From Mytilus edulis (taxonomy: Eukaryota > Mollusca > Bivalvia > Mytilida > Mytilidae), in the NCBI RefSeq assembly GCF_963676685.1, contig NC_092346.1, positions 45,877,289 through 45,941,288 on the forward strand: a stretch of 64,000 bases of DNA, written 5' to 3'. Made by a program: the position numbers and the translations under genes. The notes below the pieces were generated by a model, which was not told the origin of the DNA, made no database searches, and worked only from the letters and a program-made list of their open reading frames with translations. The first letter of the stretch is position 1, and every line of letters starts with the position of its first letter. Positions 34,600 through 46,279 of the stretch are shown piece by piece.

Positions 34600-34790
34600 T
34601 ACTACAGCTGACAATGAGACAAAAAAAAGTAAAATCACAAAAATACTGAACTCCGAGAAAAATTCAAAACGTAAAGTCCCTAACCAAATGGCAAAATCAA
34701 AAGATAAAACACATCAATCGAATGGACAACAACTGTCATATTCCTGACTTGACACAGGCATTTTAAAATGTAGAAAGTGGTAGATTGAAT
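34600..34790 (+). repeat. Interspersed repeat (AAATTCAAAACG / CTGTCATATTC family)
   Basis: AAATCACAAAAATACTGAAC, AAATTCAAAACGTAAAGTCC, ACAACAACTGTCATATTCC and GACACAGGCATTTT occur in the same order as at 53865-53965. Confidence 0.75.
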
Positions 34791-35325
34791 TTGGTTTAAT
34801 AGCGCTAAATGATGACAGTCGCATCAAATTCCATTATATTCACAACGATGTAATGAGTGATATGACATGTAAATCGACCTTAACCGCTCTGTTAAAGTTA
34901 TAATCATAACGAATTCGAAATCAGCAATCAAATTTCAATTCAATGAGACGGAAAATAAAAGCAAAGTAAATGTGCAAGTTTATCTTGATCGACTGTGAAG
35001 AAAAATTATAATTTAAAAAAAAAAGGTAAACTGGAAAACGAGATTATACTGGATAAGGACATTTTGCCTTGCAACAAACCCTCTATGGACTCCTCGAAGA
35101 GATAATGCAAAAAACGTCATCATAGATACCATGTTTGAAATTTTGTATTTGCGCCAGAAGAGCGTCCCGTCTACAAAAGAATCACCAGTGACGCTCGAAT
35201 CAAGTGTTTGTTAACATGCAGAGTTATCATACTCTTCTAAATATGTCTGCTTGTTTATATATAACGAGCTAACAAACTGATGCCCTTCTTAGAATGTGTT
35301 TCCGATAAGAACACTTTATAATTTG

Positions 35326-35434
35326 CAGTGGCGGATCAATGCATTTGAATGGGGACATATAGTCGGAAATCCCGCCCCTCCTTTTGTCCTGGGTTGGGAA
35401 CCCCCTTTTGAAAATGGCTGGATCCGCCCCTGGT
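35326..35434. mobile_element. Short MITE with GTGGCGGATC ends
   Basis: GCAGTGGCGGATCAAT at the left and TGGATCCGCCCCTG at the right are imperfect inverted ends around a hairpin-rich CCCCTCCTTTT / GGGAACCCCCTTTTG core. It interrupts the U1 duplication unit. Confidence 0.6.
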
Positions 35435-35518
35435 TTGGCTTCCCCGAAGGCCTTTACTTATTATAAAACTCTTAAAAACAATCACTTGAAACAAAGCTTC
35501 ACTAAAATAATGATAAAC

Positions 35519-35610
35519 AAGAATGTGTCCCCAGAACACGGATGCCCCATCCGAACTATCATTTTCTATGTTCAGTGGACCGTGAAAATGGGAGAAAATC
35601 TCTAATTTGA
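35519..35610 (-). repeat. Partial molluscan GGACACATTCTTG repeat, minus orientation
   Basis: CAAGAATGTGTCCCCAGAAC followed by GGATGCCCCATCC and TTTTCTATGTTCAGTGGACC is the reverse complement of the 3' end of the 29230-29700 repeat. Confidence 0.8.
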
Positions 35611-35619
35611 CATCTATAA

Positions 35620-36340
35620 TACTAAAATTACGAGGTCCAATTTGTCAGCCGTCATCACGTAAAAACGACGAATCACAGACTTCAACTTTATATATAACTA
35701 ATATAGTACAAAGGTGTAGATTAAAAATTACACCACTCCAGGCCCTTTTGTTTTCCACGTAATTAATATTGCCAATAATTAAGAAGTTCCGGGTCGAGTC
35801 CGCTACCGATACCAATAGTATATTCACCTGTTACCTATTACCTTATCTGTACGTTCCGCATCTGACAGGCGCACCACCAAACGTTGTATTCAGGATTAAT
35901 ATGCTATATACACGGGTCATAACCACAGGGTTGACACTACTAAATTGTCAAATTGTTACCTATTGTAGTATTTTAATCAGTAAGACTTTCTAAGATAACA
36001 ATACGAATACTAAAAATCTGGACTAAAAAGAAGGCGTATAGGTACAGTTTTCAATTTGTTAGTGGGCATGACGTAAAACAGCGAAGCAAAGAATTCAACT
36101 TTATTTATAACTTATATAGGACAATGCTGTTGATTAAAAAATACTTCATTCCAGGACCTTTTGTTTTCCAAATAATTAATATTATTGTTTCAGTTCGACG
36201 GGTTCAAACAGAAGGACTTGAAAGCAGAGAAAAACTGTGTATCTTATAATCGGCATGACTTTATCAGATGACAATACTAATACTAAAATAAGGCTTGCAC
36301 ATAGTTATATACTTTAATTCAGTCACGAACCCGTGATATC
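35620..36340 (+). repeat. Two tandem copies of an about 390-bp unit
   Basis: Markers AATACTAAAA, GTCATCACGTAAAA/GGCATGACGTAAAA, TTCAACTTTAT and CCTTTTGTTTTCCA with TAATTAATATT recur in the same order near 35620-35785 and 36005-36185. The copies are diverged and appear non-coding. Confidence 0.7.
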
Positions 36341-36354
36341 ACGGGTGTGTTCTA

Positions 36355-36560
36355 GTTTAAATTAAAAAGATCATATCATAGGGAACATATGTACTACGTT
36401 TCAAGTTGATTGGACTTCAATTTCATCAAAAACTACCTCGACCAAAAACTTTAACCTGAAGCGGGACAGACAGACGGACAGACGGACGGACGGACGGACG
36501 AACGAACAGACGGATGTACAGACCTGAAAACATAATGTCCATAAATGGGGCATAAAAATA
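36355..36560 (-). repeat. Molluscan ATGCCCC / ACGGACGGACG repeat, minus orientation
   Basis: GGGAACATATGTACTACGTT, ACCAAAAACTTTAACCTGAA, GACGGACGGACGGACGGACG and TGGGGCATAAAAAT are the reverse complement of the start of the 29230-29700 repeat. Confidence 0.85.
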
Positions 36561-39244
36561 TTCGCAAATCAACTTATTTATATATATATATAAATTACCA
36601 CGAAGCATATTATTATAGACAAATAATTGTTTTTCGTGAATTTCTTTTTATAGTGTGATAGTATACAATGGAATTTAACATTGCTTTTTATTTTCAATTT
36701 ATTTTCAACTTATTCGGTTTTTATTTTTACAGCATGCGCGAGTGATGATTGGTATTTAGTTTTCGGAACATCATATTCTAATATTTGTTTTAATTGGCTT
36801 TTAATTAAGTGTTCAGTAACTGCAAGTTCTCTATATATATATTTATATCGGTGGTTTGTGTATAGTCTTTTGTTAGTTTTTTTGTGCTCTGTATCGATCT
36901 GATGAGTCAATTCTTTATCAACTGGTTTTACAGTTTTTTTATGATGTTGTGCTGTTTCTCCACTTTCCGATGTAATTGGATTAGACGAGCGCTCGCAAAC
37001 GTGTTTAAACCTGTTCTGTATGTGACTGTACAAAGACTGAACTTGTTATTCAGCAGTTTCGTTAGTTGCTGCAACTATATTTAATTTTCGTTTTCTTGTT
37101 TTATACATAAATAAGACCGTTGGTTTTCACGTTCATTTTTTATATTTGGCATGTCCCAGCTTTTTTCTATGTTGTACGTGTTTAACTCATTGTAAATTGC
37201 TATATGATGAACAAAACTTTCTTACGCAGTCAAAATCATTATGAACACAGAAAAATATTTACATTATAATGACTTGTGTATAGATTGCCAATGAGACAAA
37301 TCTCTATTAAAACGATGTTAACTATTAAAATTCAAAAAAGTCATGCGTCCGAAGCTCTTTTCTAAATTAACTTCCATCAGGAACGCTCAAAGTCAAATAT
37401 TTGAATCAGTTGATGAGCTATAATATTAAACAAAATAAAAGGACATACAAATAGTCAAATCCATTCAAAGTCAACCAAATCATAATTCATCTGTTCCTGA
37501 TGGAATTGAAACCATAGTTTCTTATATTTCATAAGCTATTTAAACTTTCACTTTACTTTAAAAAAAAAAAATAATACATGATTCTGAAACAAAAAGAACT
37601 TCATAATACAAATACGTATCCCTTCAGTAAGGTCCTGTGATTACAACATTGATTAAAACAACGACATTATTAAAATACAAAGAACTATAACGAAAACAAT
37701 CATAACAGACACAAACCAGCTACAACCCCTGAGCACAAGCCGATGGCTTGGGATAAGCGTATTATAAGAATGTATCTGGTTTAACATGTTTGTGAGTGCT
37801 CAACTCCTACTCTACCTGGGCCATTTTATTGACATAGAAGTACACGTCATATACATGTAATATTTCAAACTTAATGTCAGTACTCCTTTCAAATTTACCT
37901 ATTCTAAAATATTTTTTAAACACCTAGGTTGCAATTGTTTTAAATCACGTGACTTATATCCTGGTTACAATGACGTAGTCGAACTGTCATTTATAGGGAA
38001 CATCAAAAGTAGTTTAGCAAAAACAAAACTTAATCATTTGAATCGAAACAGCATATGTATTTTTTTTTATTTAAGTGTTTTAATTTCTAATTCCACAAAA
38101 TCTGAGGCATTTCATTTCCCAAATAACTTCCTTGTTCCCAATTGTACTTACTTTTCTCATATTTTGGCTTTTGATTAAGTGTAATCATATGTCAAAGAAA
38201 AAAACCCCAAATAAACCAAACAAAATGCAAATAAGACAACCGCCTTAATCATGATTTGTGATGAATTGCCAGTACCGAAAGCCATTTCTCTCCCCAAATA
38301 AAAACCACAAAAAAAAGGTTGAACGAATAGCCCAGGCAATTAGTGTTGTTCATTTTTGACAATAGACAATACTCTATTCTTAAACCCCAGACTCATCGGT
38401 GTACAAGAGGACATCATATATACACGTAAACCCATTTTTATACTTAATACATTTACACCACTAAACATAATAATGCATGCACATGGTTAAATACAGCAAA
38501 ATGTCAATTTACAAATTACCATAACATTCAACTCAAAACAGACAACATAAATCATAAATATCGTGCAAGTATTTTTAAAAATACTGCTAAATTTGGTAAA
38601 GTTTTACACGAAGAAAGGTTAAAAGCTGTGTCAATTTGTACTCCGTTGGATTTGCAGTATACTATTGTGGTATATATTTATTTCTAAGCAGTTTTATTTC
38701 CTGATTTTGACATTTGAATAGATAATGAATCTCCTATTCCATTTCCACAGAGATGACAAATTCGCTCATTTTTTTGTATTCCAGACCATCTTCCCGTCTC
38801 TACAGGAAAATTTTTAATTTGAGCATCTAAATTTTGCTATATAAATCCTGTCACATGACTTCAACTTTGTCAACTAGGTTTCCAAACGAGATATTTTGAG
38901 AAATATTGCTGTTGTGAAATAACTTTAAACTGTAATTACTACTGGCCAATGAGAAACATTAAGGTCCTCCGATACCTTGAAATTTATCGTTGCTATGTAT
39001 TTTTACATATAAACATTTTCAAATATGTAAAAGAACACTTAAAACAAAATTGAACAAGTTCAGTATCCATATAAAACTTTTTATGATATTTCAATGAATA
39101 TCAGACATACATTGTTTCAACACTGATACCTAGCCCTCTCCAAAACAAAATAAAAATGAGTCTTTCTGGTCATTGTTATATCAATATGCGTAGCATTAAC
39201 AACAGAACATGAGTGAGTTCCAAGTACCAATAAAAAAAACTTGT

Positions 39245-40033
39245 CAACTATAATCCTAATCAGAATTTTGAAAATGACCCTGAAAGTAAAATAAATTAAT
39301 TCGAAAAATGTCCTATCACTTTTGCCTCTTTTTTGGCCAAATACAGATTTCCAGATACATGAATTTGTATAAGATTCAACATAATATGGTGATATATAAA
39401 ACAAAAAGAAAACATTCATTGTTCGTGATCTAGCACCAATTGAACCAATTCTTGATTTTTTACCATCCAATTTTAATTGAACGTAATAATTCATTAATAT
39501 TAATAATAACAATATGACTTTAAAGGTATTCCATAATGTCGGATTTGATTATTTGTGGTCCATGTGGTTATGCGGACAATAGTAGAAACGCAGAGAAGTG
39601 GTGTACGGCTTGTGGGGAGGGACTATGTACAGATTGTGAACAAGTTCATAAATCTATCGGAACAACAAGGAATCACAGGCTTATATCTACCGACGACTTC
39701 CGTCAGATAAAAAATATTTCCATCAGCCTTTCCTGCAAAGGCCATGACAAGCGACTAGAACTTTATTGTAAAACACATGATGTTGCAGTTTGTTTAGGTT
39801 GCGTGCCATCTCATCATAGGGCATGTTCGGACGTCATTCCTTTAGAGAAAGCTGCTGAAAATGCTAAAAATTCAACTGCACTGGATGATTTAGAGGATAC
39901 CTTAACCATAGCATTAAAAAGTCTTCAACAAATCATAATCGACCGTGCTGCATGCATGGAGAATTAAGAAGATCAGAAGCAAACCATAAAAAATTAGTTA
40001 ACGACACTCGCGCAAAAATAATGAAAAAGTTAT
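39245..40033 (+). repeat. Tandem duplication unit truncating TRIM-like copy A
   Basis: Sequence from about 39245 (CTATAATCCTAATCAGAATT) to 40033 is repeated from about 40034 (CTATAATCTTAATCAGAATT) onward, covering the upstream flank and the B-box part of the gene. The join falls inside the coiled-coil coding part of copy A (after GCGCAAAAATAATGAAAAAG) and jumps back to upstream flank. That is the signature of unequal crossing-over. Confidence 0.85.
39536..39967 (+). CDS. TRIM-like double B-box protein, C-terminally truncated (copy A)
   Basis: An open frame of 143 residues from ATG. Residues about 8-50 form a B-box1-like zinc site: CGPC, then CTAC, LCTDC, and H at the EQVH and RNH positions. 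Residues about 64-105 form a B-box2-like site, C-x2-H, LYCKTH, CLGC, then HH. No RING domain precedes them. The reading frame ends at a TAA (39965-39967) where sister copies read Leu, just as the coiled coil begins, and homology itself stops at 40033 at a tandem-duplication join. Family members normally continue into a coiled coil and a beta-propeller. It could be a functional B-box-only protein or a dead fragment. An AG precedes the ATG at the same place as an acceptor-like TTTACAG in sister copies, suggesting an upstream non-coding exon. Confidence 0.55.
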   Translation: MSDLIICGPCGYADNSRNAEKWCTACGEGLCTDCEQVHKSIGTTRNHRLISTDDFRQIKNISISLSCKGHDKRLELYCKTHDVAVCLGCVPSHHRACSDVIPLEKAAENAKNSTALDDLEDTLTIALKSLQQIIIDRAACMEN

Positions 40034-40343
40034 CTATAATCTTAATCAGAATTTTTAAAATGACCATGGAAGTAAAATAAATTAATTCGAAAAAAGTCCA
40101 ATCACTTTTACTTCGTTTTTGCCAAAACGTCGTGTACGAAATATATAACACCCTTCTTCCAGATACATGAATTTGTATAAGATTCAACATGTTATGGTGA
40201 TATAAAAACAGAGGAAAACATTCATTGTTCGTGATCTAACACCAATTGAACCAATTCTTAATTCTATACCATCCAATTTTATTTGATCGTTATAATTCAC
40301 TTATGTTTATCAAACAACAATATGATTTTACAGGTATTCCATC

Positions 40344-41640
40344 ATGTTGGAATTTATTTGTTGTGGTCCATGTGGTTATTCTGGCAATAATAGAGACGTA
40401 CAGAAGTGGTGTACAGTTTGTTATAGGGATTATACACAGATTGTGAACAAGTTCATAAATCTATTAGAACTACAAGGAATCACAGACTCATATCCACCGA
40501 TGACTTCCGTCAGATAAAAAATATTTCCATCAGCCTTTCCTGCAAAGACCATGCCAAGCGACTAGAACTTTATTGTAAAACAGATGATGTTGCAGTTTGT
40601 TTAGGTTGCGTTCCATCTCATCATAGGGCATGTTCGGACGTCATTCCTTTCGAGAAAGCTGCTGAAAATGCTAAAAATTCAACTGCACTGGCTGATTTAG
40701 AGGACACCTTAACAATAGCATTAAAAAAACTTCAACAAATCATAAACGACCGTGCTGCATCAATGGAGAATTTGGAAGGTCAGAAGCAAACCATTAAAAA
40801 TTAAGTCAATGATACTCGCGCAAAAATAATGAAAATATTAGAAGAAAAACTTTTTTTGAGTTAGAAACACAACATGGTAAATGTAAATTCGAACTAAACA
40901 AACTTTTAAACCGTTTGAAAAACTCAGAACGAGATTTGAATTGTCTAAAAGAGCAAACATCACAATAGAAATCATTTGCATCCGAAATTGAACTTTTCCT
41001 GGGAAGCGTCAGGTCAACAAAACAGTCTTTAAAGAAGTAGAATCTGTCAAAGAACGAATCAAGTCTGTACCGAACTATGAACTCAACTTACAGTTACACA
41101 CTTCTATCCTTGCGTTAATGAAAGAAGTAGATGAGCTTGGGGGAATATCAGTTAAGAAAACTACCATTAGTGTACCGTTCAAATAAGCAAAGATTGATCA
41201 AGCCCAAATACAGATTCGAGTGCTCGAAATGGAAACCATTAATAACATCCACTTAAAGTTGAAGAAGAGATTTAAAGTGAATAAAAAAGGTTTAATCATG
41301 TGGTTGTCTGAATGCACCATGTTATCGAATGGTAATGTGTTGTTTGCAGATTACTGTGGAAGTAATGTTCTTATGGAGTATAATGATGGTAAACATATCC
41401 GTGACATACCATGTTCTAACCAACCGTTTGATTTAACAGTTATAGACACTGACCGTATTGCTGTCACATATGGAACTAAAAAGTATGTAGAGATTTTGAA
41501 TATAAAGAACAATACTGTCGAGAAGAAAGTTAAATTTAATAATAACTGTTACGGAATATCATACCAGAACAATAAACTATTCATCAGTTCGTTCTTCTCA
41601 GAAGAACTGTATTATGAAAGAAGTATACTACTCTGTTAAA
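40344..41640 (+). pseudogene. TRIM-like B-box/coiled-coil/propeller pseudogene (copy B)
   Basis: The homology covers start codon, both B-boxes, coiled coil and the first propeller blades, with many lesions. A 1-nt deletion near 40422 breaks B-box1. In-frame stops occur at 40802-40804 and 40966-40968. A second 1-nt deletion lies near 41010 in the GSV/RQIN-equivalent segment. A stop stands in place of Glu about 10 codons before IDQAQ. The piece from 41220 is open for 139 residues and includes SNGNVLFADY, HIRDIP, IDTDRIAVTYG and NKLFISS. Homology to copy C then ends abruptly near 41590, so the second half of the propeller is missing. I judge it non-functional. Confidence 0.85.
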
Positions 41641-42049
41641 TTATTTGGACTTCAATTTAGACAGACAATGTTTTCTGATTTTTATGAACTATCTCTATTT
41701 TGTCCGAATTGCAAATCCTAGCTTTTTTTTTACCAAAATTACTTTAATTTTTAAATTTTACAGCAATACAACAAAAAACTAAATGAAATGGGATACAGTA
41801 AGCTTGATATATATCTAAGATATCTGCATAGTTTGATGACAATCCAAGTTGATTTGAAAAAGTTATAAAAAAAATTAAAGATGCCTATCTGAATTTTTAT
41901 ATAATAATTTTTTTTTTACATATATTATAAAATTAAATTCTTTCATTTCACAGCAATAAATCAAACTACCTAATAAGCTTGAATTTTGTAAGATCAATAT
42001 TTAATTTAGTTAGATGGGCTGATTTACACCAGTCAAAAACTAAATTTGA

Positions 42050-42125
42050 AGGTCAAGACTAGTCGAGACAGGTCGAGACTGGTTGAGACTGAGTCGAGAC
42101 AGGTCGAGCATTGGTCAAGACCATT
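42050..42125. repeat. GTCGAGAC mini-repeat
   Basis: About six spaced variants of GTCGAGAC/GGTCAAGAC with TGG or AGG between them. It is a short degenerate tandem repeat. Confidence 0.7.
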
Positions 42126-42184
42126 TCAGACTACACAAAGATCATCAAGTACTGAATCAGACTTATTAGTTTGGGGTACGTGTT

Positions 42185-42300
42185 GCTCAGTTTTTAGTTT
42201 TATATTCTTTTTTTTGTGTACTACTGTTTTTCTTTTGGTCTTTTTCATTTTAGCCTTGGCGTTGTCTGTTTATTTTCGACTTTTTGAAGGTATCTCATGT
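42185..42300 (-). repeat. Bivalve repeat (GACAACGCCATGGC family), minus orientation
   Basis: TGTGTACTACTGTTTTTC, CTTTTTCATTTTAGCC and TTGGCGTTGTCTGTTTATTT are the reverse complement of blocks at 56900-57060. Confidence 0.75.
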
Positions 42301-42921
42301 ATCTTTCAACTATGTTTTTCAATAGTTCTTCCTTATTAATTCAATCAAATATTACGTTGAGTTAAAATCGTATGTACATTGAGGAGGTCAGTCAATATGA
42401 AAAAATAATAATCTTATATATGCTTTAAATGAGATACATATTCAGGCATTGGTAGACTTTATTTTAGAGAATTGTCTCATTGGCAATCATGTGAAATCTC
42501 CCTTTTCATGCTGAGATAAATGAATCACCAAAATTTTCAATATAATAGAAAAGAAATGAAGGGATTATTATTATATACTTGATTATTGACATTAATGTCA
42601 TTATTGAAAATTTCATAAAATTTCAATAAAAAAGACTACAACATTACGTTGGCTAGTAAGAGTGATAAAGAAAGTATGAAAACAAAAGAAAGGAGTATGA
42701 AAGTCAGTGGTTGTTTGTAATATTTGTTAAAAAAATAGTCTGTTGTTATTTATGTATTACTGTTATTTTGTTTATTTTCTTTGGTTATATCTTCTGACAT
42801 CAGACTCAGACTTCTCTTGAACTGAATTTTAATGTGCGTATTGTTATGCGTTTACTTTTCTACATTGACTAGAGGTATAGGCGGAGGGTTGAGATCTCAC
42901 AAACATGTTTAACCCCGCCGC

Positions 42922-43269
42922 ATTTTTGCGCCTGTCCCAAGTCAGGAGCCTCTGGCCTTTGTTAGTCTTGTATAATTTTAATTTTGGTTTCTTGTGTACA
43001 ATTTGGAGTTTAGTATGGCGTTCATTATCACTGATTTAGTATATATATTTTTGTTTAGGGGCCATCTGAAGGACGCCTCCGGTTGCGTGAATTTCTCGCT
43101 GCATTGACCTATTGTAGACCTTTTGCTGTTGTCTGTTCAATGGTCGGGTTGTTGTCTCTTTAATACATTCCTCATTTCCATTCTAAATGTAATCTTCAAC
43201 TTCGTACTTTATTAGGCCTTTGAAACATTTTTGGATTCGAACGTCACTGATGTCTGGTTACAAAATTTA
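42922..43269 (+). repeat. 348-bp block, near-identical to 47894-48241 (left copy)
   Basis: It begins TTTTGCGCCTGTCCCAAGTC and ends GATGTCTGGTTACAAAATTT. Aligned by eye, only scattered differences from the second copy are seen, far fewer than between the flanking duplicated units. It contains the GGTCGGGTTGTTGTCTCTTT family block and GAAGGACGCCTCCGG. Confidence 0.85.
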
Positions 43270-46064
43270 TTCACCTTTTAATTTTCTTTTCAAGCAAAAC
43301 TAATGATTTATCCCGATTAGTCCACGTTGCAGAACCTGCTTTATTAATTTGCTTTCATTAGTTTTAGGTATGTGACCAAACAATAATGTTATTCCAGATA
43401 TGAATTGTTTAAAGATATTTTTCCAATTCTTATTGTCCTAATCCTCATTTGGCCTTATCCCTATAGATTTTACTAACCCTCTATGGATGTCAGTAGCAAA
43501 CCATATTACTTTTAATATCATCCTTTATACACGAACTAGATTAATAAAACGTAAGAAGACTTTGATGCTGAGTTACATATATGTTTTTCGTTAATTAGTT
43601 TGTAAGGAGTATACAGCAGAAGTAGATAATGTTTTTTTCAGTGACTCCACCAATCGGATATCTTTTCAAGAGAACATGATTAGTAGATACATTAAAGGTG
43701 GACTATTAATCTGCAGTTATTATATACAGACATCTGGTTATAAACTATATTGGCACACAGAGACCTGCATAAGAGTGGATAAAAGAACAAAAATTTAAAG
43801 CTTTAAAACATATCCTTTCTGCCAGTCAATTTTTTAGAAATCGGAAAATTCTTGACTCATTCATATCATCTGACGACATGCTCTTTGACAATGTTCACCT
43901 GCAACTTTTATAGGCATCCTATCTCTCGTATGTTTATAGAAATAACTATATAAAACTTTCCAAAACGAAAATACTAACATGACCTTTGTATTAGTTGAAA
44001 CAGTAGAGTCGTAATATATGTCGATTTATTGAGGCAGTAATAAAACTTTCATATTGAAAATGTAAAGTGAAGGTACTAGCAAACATCATAAATTATATTT
44101 TATAGAGGTTTAAACATCCTTAAAAACAAGTCATCTTGTTCATATGGTAGAGGACACACGTCTTGCTGAAAAAGTATATTTTTTTTCTTCATGTTTTTGT
44201 TATACTTCATCATTAATAATTGCTAGTTTTGCTATCGAGACGATTTAATTTTTATTTCGAGATAAATTTATCTTTACGTTTCTCGGAGGATAAAAGTAGA
44301 TTTAACAACTTAGACAAGCCGTCTCTTCGAGTACTTAACATGTTCAGTTAGCCAAATCTGCTTTAGGAGAGATATATATAGAGAGAGTACAAATTGATAA
44401 AGAGTCGTGGTGTCTTAGTTTGCAAACATATACATAATTTGCTAGATTGCAGCATCTTTGTGAATTCAGCGATTAAAATACTGACAATTCATTATTATTC
44501 GCAGGGGTTGAGAAGTTGGTTGTAACTTATTTTTGTGGTTAAATTCATATGTTGAACAGAGTATAAATTTTAATACGTTTGCATTCAGCCCTTTGCAATT
44601 CCATGAATAAAAAAACCCAATGAAAATACAATTTTGTGTAACTAAATAGAACTGCAAAAAATGTGTCCAGTTCTTTTAAAAATATTTAAATATATCATAG
44701 TTCGTTGAATTGTGTTGTATCTTTCAATTAGTATATAACATGTTTGTAAGAGTGTGATAGAGTCGCCTTCGGTGCGCATGAATGGAAAGATACACTTATG
44801 GATCCTTCAGGCAATGAGTTTATAATAAGACATAACTATTTGATTGTAACCGTCAACAAAATTGTAACCGTTTTAAATTTTAAATATTAAACAAGGACAA
44901 CATATTAAAAAAAATACTGAATTCCTTTTGAAACAATTTCAGAATACATATCATTTGTGATTTATATTTTTTATCTAACGCTACTTTAATAAGGTAGTTT
45001 AAGATTTCATGATGGACCAAATATTAAATAAATAATATTGGACTTCAATATATCAGCAAACAGCCTGACAAATGTAACTTGTCACCGTGTAAACATGTCA
45101 GACGTATCTCTCGATTATTTATATCTCTAGCATTTATTATCTAATAATGATTGTTCAATATCTACAATGCAGTTTTATAACACATTTTATTTGTTTCTCT
45201 CTCAAGTCCCCTTTGCTGAACTTTTGTCATATTTTTTCTCTCTCTAATGCTCTACACTCGTTATTTAGATTAATAAGACAGATAAACTAACTACGTATCA
45301 TCTTTTCATTTTTCTTAAGTTTTTCATCATTTCTATTCTATCTTTTCTTGTGAGTACATGGTTTGTCATAGGTGATATTTGTTTTACGAAGAATAGGCTA
45401 ACACAATAACCCATTTATAAAATTACTCACTCAAACAGCTTCAACTTCTATTTTTTATGTGATCTTTGTGAAAAAGGTCAATAAATAGTGGTTTGTTTTC
45501 TCTCGAGGATGAATGCTTAACTGAATGGACTAGATTTTCCTTAAACATTCTGGTGATCTATACATATGTGTAAGGTATTTATTCGTAGGAAATTCAGTGT
45601 TTGACATACTCTTATGTATACTCTCGTCTCGTTATTGATAATCGTTATATGTTGACGTATGTATTTTATCCATTTGGTTGGTGTCGTCTCTTTAATATAT
45701 ACTACACAGGTCCATGAAATTTTGAATATTGACTTACAAAAGTATAAACAAAAGATGTATTCTAAGAGCGTAAGTCGATAAAACCTGATCAGGAAAAACG
45801 ATCCACTATACCACTGTTTTTGAAGGAACAATCGTTGATAGGAAAAAAAATATCAGCAATATAAGAATTACAAATGAATCAAATTGGCCGAAATTCTTCA
45901 ATGTGTTTGTCGTTTGAGAAAACTCTATGGCACACCCCAAGAGCTTTCTTTAATTTGCCTAAATCCGAAAATCTTAAATACAAGCACTTGAAAAAATGTG
46001 TATACATACTTAAGCTGGATAACTAAAGTAACCTTATGGCTGGATAACTAAAGTAACCAAATGG

Positions 46065-46135
46065 CTGTTGTCTGCTCTATGGTCGGGTGGTTGTCGCTTT
46101 GACATATTCACCATTTCCTTTCTCAATTTTATTAG
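46065..46135 (+). repeat. GAATGGAAATGGGGAATG family fragment
   Basis: TGTCTGCTCTATGGTCGGGT followed by GGTTGTCGCTTTGACATATT matches other copies of the family. Confidence 0.7.
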
Positions 46136-46279
46136 AATCATATTTTTATGTGCATTTTTAAGATGTTGTGTTGTTACACCACTGTCCGAGGTTATCGGGA
46201 TAGATGAGCCCTCGCAAACGTGTTTACAAACGTTATGTACCAGTACATGCCTGTCCCAAGTTTAAGCTTGTTATTCAGC

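Larger units (their letters stand above)
26538..34600. other. Gene-poor intergenic stretch with repeats
   Basis: After the end of TRAPPC14 I find no exon pair with credible splice borders and no protein I recognise. AT-rich single-copy-looking sequence alternates with the repeats listed separately. A short AAAGT run lies near 28484-28502. Two diverged copies of a CATTC-GTGTCCTACA block lie near 31690 and 31840, and a TTTGGTACAATGGTCAT inverted pair spans about 31136-31345. Unrecognised exons cannot be excluded. Confidence 0.6.
34900..41640 (+). repeat. Segmental duplication unit U1 (carries TRIM-like copies A and B)
   Basis: Blocks are colinear with 49880-56670. GTTTGTTAACATGCAGAGTT matches at 35209 and 50088. 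GGAACATCATATTCTA-like sequence matches at about 36765 and 50957. The CAGGAACGCTCAAAG/TCAAAGCTGAATATTTGAAA block matches at about 37380 and 51240. The GGTTACAATGA block matches at about 37962 and 52985, and AACTTCCTTGTTCCCAATT at about 38125 and 53181. The B-box gene start matches at 39536 and 55005. Total lengths are nearly equal (about 6.7 kb), with indels. Confidence 0.8.

Noticed and set aside
36681-37084. Overlapping frames on both strands near 36.7-37.1 kb (up to 107 codons)
   Set aside because: The region is a repeat block shared with 46.15-46.27 kb, frames are not conserved between copies, and no domain is seen.
40246-40446. 66-codon frame spanning the start of TRIM-like copy B
   Set aside because: It is out of frame with the B-box homology; the homologous frame starts at 40344 and is broken near 40422.
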